From positions 1-7,487 of the forward strand of contig JARHYY010000087.1 of the NCBI GenBank assembly GCA_029258405.1: a stretch of DNA of 7,487 bases, given 5' to 3'. Of the stretch, positions 6,012 through 7,487 are shown piece by piece. How positions within the stretch are numbered: the first letter of the stretch is position 1; each line of letters opens with the position of its first letter. The DNA is from Helicobacteraceae bacterium. GTDB taxonomy: Bacteria; Campylobacterota; Campylobacteria; Campylobacterales; Helicobacteraceae. The notes beneath the pieces are model-generated. The model had not been told where the DNA came from. It did no database searches and saw nothing but the letters and a program-made list of their open reading frames with translations. Position numbers and translations under genes: made by a program.

Positions 6012-7309
6012 ATTATGAAGAAATTACAGATTCAAAGGCTTTTAAGCTTTTTTTGGAATTTTGCAGCATACCTCATGCAAGCCTTAAAACGCAAACAATG
6101 CGTACATGGATAAAAGAATATGCACAGAAAAAAAAGATAAATATACAAGAAGATTCAGCAGGTAATCTTTTGCTTCATAAAGGTTCTCCTAAGCTTTGCT
6201 TGCAGGCTCATTATGATATGGTGCTTGTAGGCAACAAAGTAGAACCATATATTGACAATGGCTATATTTATGCAAAAGAAAGTTCTTTAGGGGCAGACAA
6301 TGGAGCAGCTGTATGTGCAGCATTAACACTTTTTGATGAGGTAAATCATTTGGAATTGCTTTTAACCAATGATGAAGAAGTAGGCATGATAGGGGCAAAT
6401 AATTTAGAGCTTCAACCCCAATCATCAAAAATGTTGAATTTAGACAGTGAAGATATTAATGAAATTATCGTTGGTTGTGCTGGAGGTGTAGATGTAAGCT
6501 TTACATACGAACATCTACCGCTTTTAGAAATTGAAGAGCGATTAAATATTTATAAAATTACTTCCAAGGGCTTTATAGGAGGTCATAGCGGAATTGATAT
6601 TCATAAGGGTATTCCTCATGCAATTTTATCATTAATAGAATTTGTTAAATCCTTTGATGATGTTTATTTGCTTTCTCTTAATGGAGGAGAAAAGAGAAAT
6701 TCTATCCCAGTTTTTAGCGAAGCTCTTGTGCTTTCTGCTGAACCTATTGCTCCAAATGAGCATTTTGATGTAAGCCCTTTTGTGCTTGAGCCTCCATATA
6801 GGGACTTAAACAGATTAATAGAGTTCTGCACCTTGCCTATTTTGCAAGGTGTGCTAAAGAAAGATTCTGAAAATAATGTTTTACTCTCTAGCAATATAGG
6901 AATCATTAAAGAACTTGGCTTTCAAACATTCAACATACAAGTTATGGCACGCTCAAACTCAACACAAGATCTACAAGAATGGCTTAAACAAGTTGCTAAA
7001 TATGCTCAAGGTTATGGTGCTTTAATGGAGCAAAGTAATTTTTATCCCGCTTGGGAAGTTAATAAGCAATCAAGCAATCTTTTACGGAGCACAAAAGAGG
7101 CATTTAAGAAATACAATCTCAACCCTCATGTAACGAGCATACATGCTGGTCTTGAATGTGGAATCCTCAAAAATAAACTTAATTTAGATGAGATTCTCTC
7201 TATCGGACCAACTATACAATCGCCACATTCTAAAAATGAACGAATGGAGTTAAAAAGCTTTGTGATATTTCAAAAAATTATCAAAGATATTGTAGAGCAA
7301 TTTTCATAA
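6008..7309 (+). CDS. pepD: Aminoacyl-histidine dipeptidase PepD (peptidase M20, cytosolic nonspecific dipeptidase)
   Basis: This cytoplasmic zinc dipeptidase cleaves unblocked dipeptides, including Xaa-His, and helps recycle peptides. All M20C landmarks are present: H68 and D70 in QAHYDMV, the bridging D97 in SLGADNG, the catalytic base and metal ligand E123/E124 in LTNDEEVGMIGA, D146 in LNLDSED, GCAGGVD (156-162), GGHSG (191-195) and the final ligand H407 in GPTIQSPHSKNER. H379 in SIHAGLECG is the conserved lid-domain region. At 433 residues it is somewhat shorter than E. coli PepD (about 485) but has no missing motif. The start is well supported: AAGGAG (5994-5999) lies 8 nt upstream, inside the end of magIII, and ATG overlaps the magIII stop as ATGA. 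It is the last gene of the operon and is followed immediately by a long stem-loop. Confidence 0.95.
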   Translation: MNYEEITDSKAFKLFLEFCSIPHASLKTQTMRTWIKEYAQKKKINIQEDSAGNLLLHKGSPKLCLQAHYDMVLVGNKVEPYIDNGYIYAKESSLGADNGAAVCAALTLFDEVNHLELLLTNDEEVGMIGANNLELQPQSSKMLNLDSEDINEIIVGCAGGVDVSFTYEHLPLLEIEERLNIYKITSKGFIGGHSGIDIHKGIPHAILSLIEFVKSFDDVYLLSLNGGEKRNSIPVFSEALVLSAEPIAPNEHFDVSPFVLEPPYRDLNRLIEFCTLPILQGVLKKDSENNVLLSSNIGIIKELGFQTFNIQVMARSNSTQDLQEWLKQVAKYAQGYGALMEQSNFYPAWEVNKQSSNLLRSTKEAFKKYNLNPHVTSIHAGLECGILKNKLNLDEILSIGPTIQSPHSKNERMELKSFVIFQKIIKDIVEQFS

Positions 7310-7342
7310 ATTATCCCAGTGCTTTAAGAGCGTTGGGATAAT
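7310..7342. terminator. Stem-loop directly after pepD
   Basis: TTATCCCA (7311-7318) pairs exactly with TGGGATAA (7334-7341). Counting G-U pairs, the stem continues inward (GTGCTT with GAGCGT) to a 3-nt loop, about 14-15 bp in all. It begins one base after the pepD stop, the right place for a transcription terminator or a 3'-stabilising structure. A T-run is missing on the + strand (TAAATATCTTT follows), so termination would be weak or Rho-assisted. The same bases encode the end of the minus-strand small ORF. Confidence 0.6.
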
Positions 7343-7421
7343 AAATATCTTTAACACTACCCCATCTCCCCCCAAACCACATAACCATTTTAATACATAA
7401 GCACTTAACAGAGCTTGCCAT
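7311..7421 (-). CDS. Possible 36-residue hydrophobic peptide, unrecognised
   Basis: On the minus strand, ATG (7419-7421) opens a 36-codon frame ending TAA (7311-7313). The peptide starts MASSVKCLCIKMVMWFGG and ends PNALKALG, so it has a short hydrophobic, cysteine-containing N-terminal half with a few lysines. A six-G run sits at codons 17-18. A diverged copy lies at 75-174 on the other strand, there with four G and a broken frame. No strong Shine-Dalgarno is visible, and the conserved 38-bp block at 7450-7487 upstream could be its promoter. The shape recalls type I toxin peptides such as Helicobacter AapA, but I see no clear sequence match. It ends 1 nt from the convergent pepD stop. It may be a chance ORF inside a repeat. 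Confidence 0.3.
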   Translation of the reverse strand: MASSVKCLCIKMVMWFGGRWGSVKDIYYPNALKALG

Positions 7422-7487
7422 ATGTAATATTCATGTATCTCATAAGATATATCATTTTATTCAATACAATAAACAAAGAATCTTTTA
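7370..7487 (-). repeat. Right arm of a diverged inverted repeat
   Basis: This is the inverted partner of 28-126: block 7450-7487 matches 28-65 (35 of 38 bases) and block 7370-7421 matches 75-126 (44 of 52). Between the blocks this copy has 28 nt against 9 nt in the left copy. The extra piece includes a small palindrome, TATCT-CATA-AGATA (7436-7449). The upstream block is better conserved than the part that could be coding. The match runs to the last base of the window, so the true outer edge is not visible. Confidence 0.8.

Noticed and set aside
6189..6906. Two minus-strand frames of about 80 codons (6189-6428 and 6664-6906) opposite pepD
   Set aside because: Both are antisense to conserved pepD motifs and have low-complexity translations.
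7370..7400. G-quadruplex on the minus strand at the G-rich run
   Set aside because: There are only two long G-runs plus a GG, not the four runs of three needed for a confident call.
1..7487. CRISPR array, tRNA, rRNA or defence system
   Set aside because: No regularly spaced direct repeats, cloverleaf sequences, rRNA motifs or defence-protein domains were found on either strand.

Overview
This AT-rich window looks like a chromosomal segment of a Helicobacter species, probably not H. pylori itself and perhaps an enterohepatic relative. Three things point there. The DNA glycosylase at 5337-6011 closely resembles H. pylori MagIII (HP0602), sharing its WWP, catalytic Asp and RFHGK motifs. The topoisomerase I carries four C-terminal zinc ribbons. 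A UppP/BacA-type undecaprenyl-diphosphatase is present, and to my knowledge H. pylori lacks that family and uses a PAP2 enzyme instead. The genus is inferred from memory of family sequences, not from a search.

Layout. Positions 1-598 hold no intact gene. They contain one arm of a diverged inverted repeat (28-126) with a frame-disrupted tiny ORF, a 55-residue remnant of a TnpB-type transposon protein (197-364), and an AT-rich stretch with two perfect 9-bp inverted repeats. Then come uppP (599-1369, +) and topA (1366-3561, -), which converge with overlapping stop codons. A divergent promoter region of about 115 bp (3562-3676) separates topA from a three-gene + strand operon. That operon encodes a TPR protein with a GT-B-like glycosyltransferase domain (3677-5335), MagIII (5337-6011) and the M20 dipeptidase PepD (6008-7309). 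The operon genes are spaced +1 nt and overlap by 4 nt, which suggests translational coupling. A long stem-loop follows pepD directly. Positions 7311-7487 hold a 36-codon minus-strand ORF and the second arm of the inverted repeat.

Functionally the intact genes are ordinary housekeeping: lipid carrier recycling for cell wall synthesis, DNA supercoiling, alkylation repair, peptide turnover, and a probable sugar-transfer or surface-modification protein. I see no defence system, CRISPR array, tRNA or rRNA.

The most unusual signal is the pair of related sequences at the two ends, in opposite orientation. Each has a highly similar 38-bp upstream block followed by a short hydrophobic ORF with a run of G. 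The left ORF stops early because its G run is two bases shorter than the right one. Adding those two bases would restore a similar-length reading frame. This could be a dispersed small-peptide gene (toxin-like or phase-variable) or the edge of an old mobile element. The sequence alone cannot decide.
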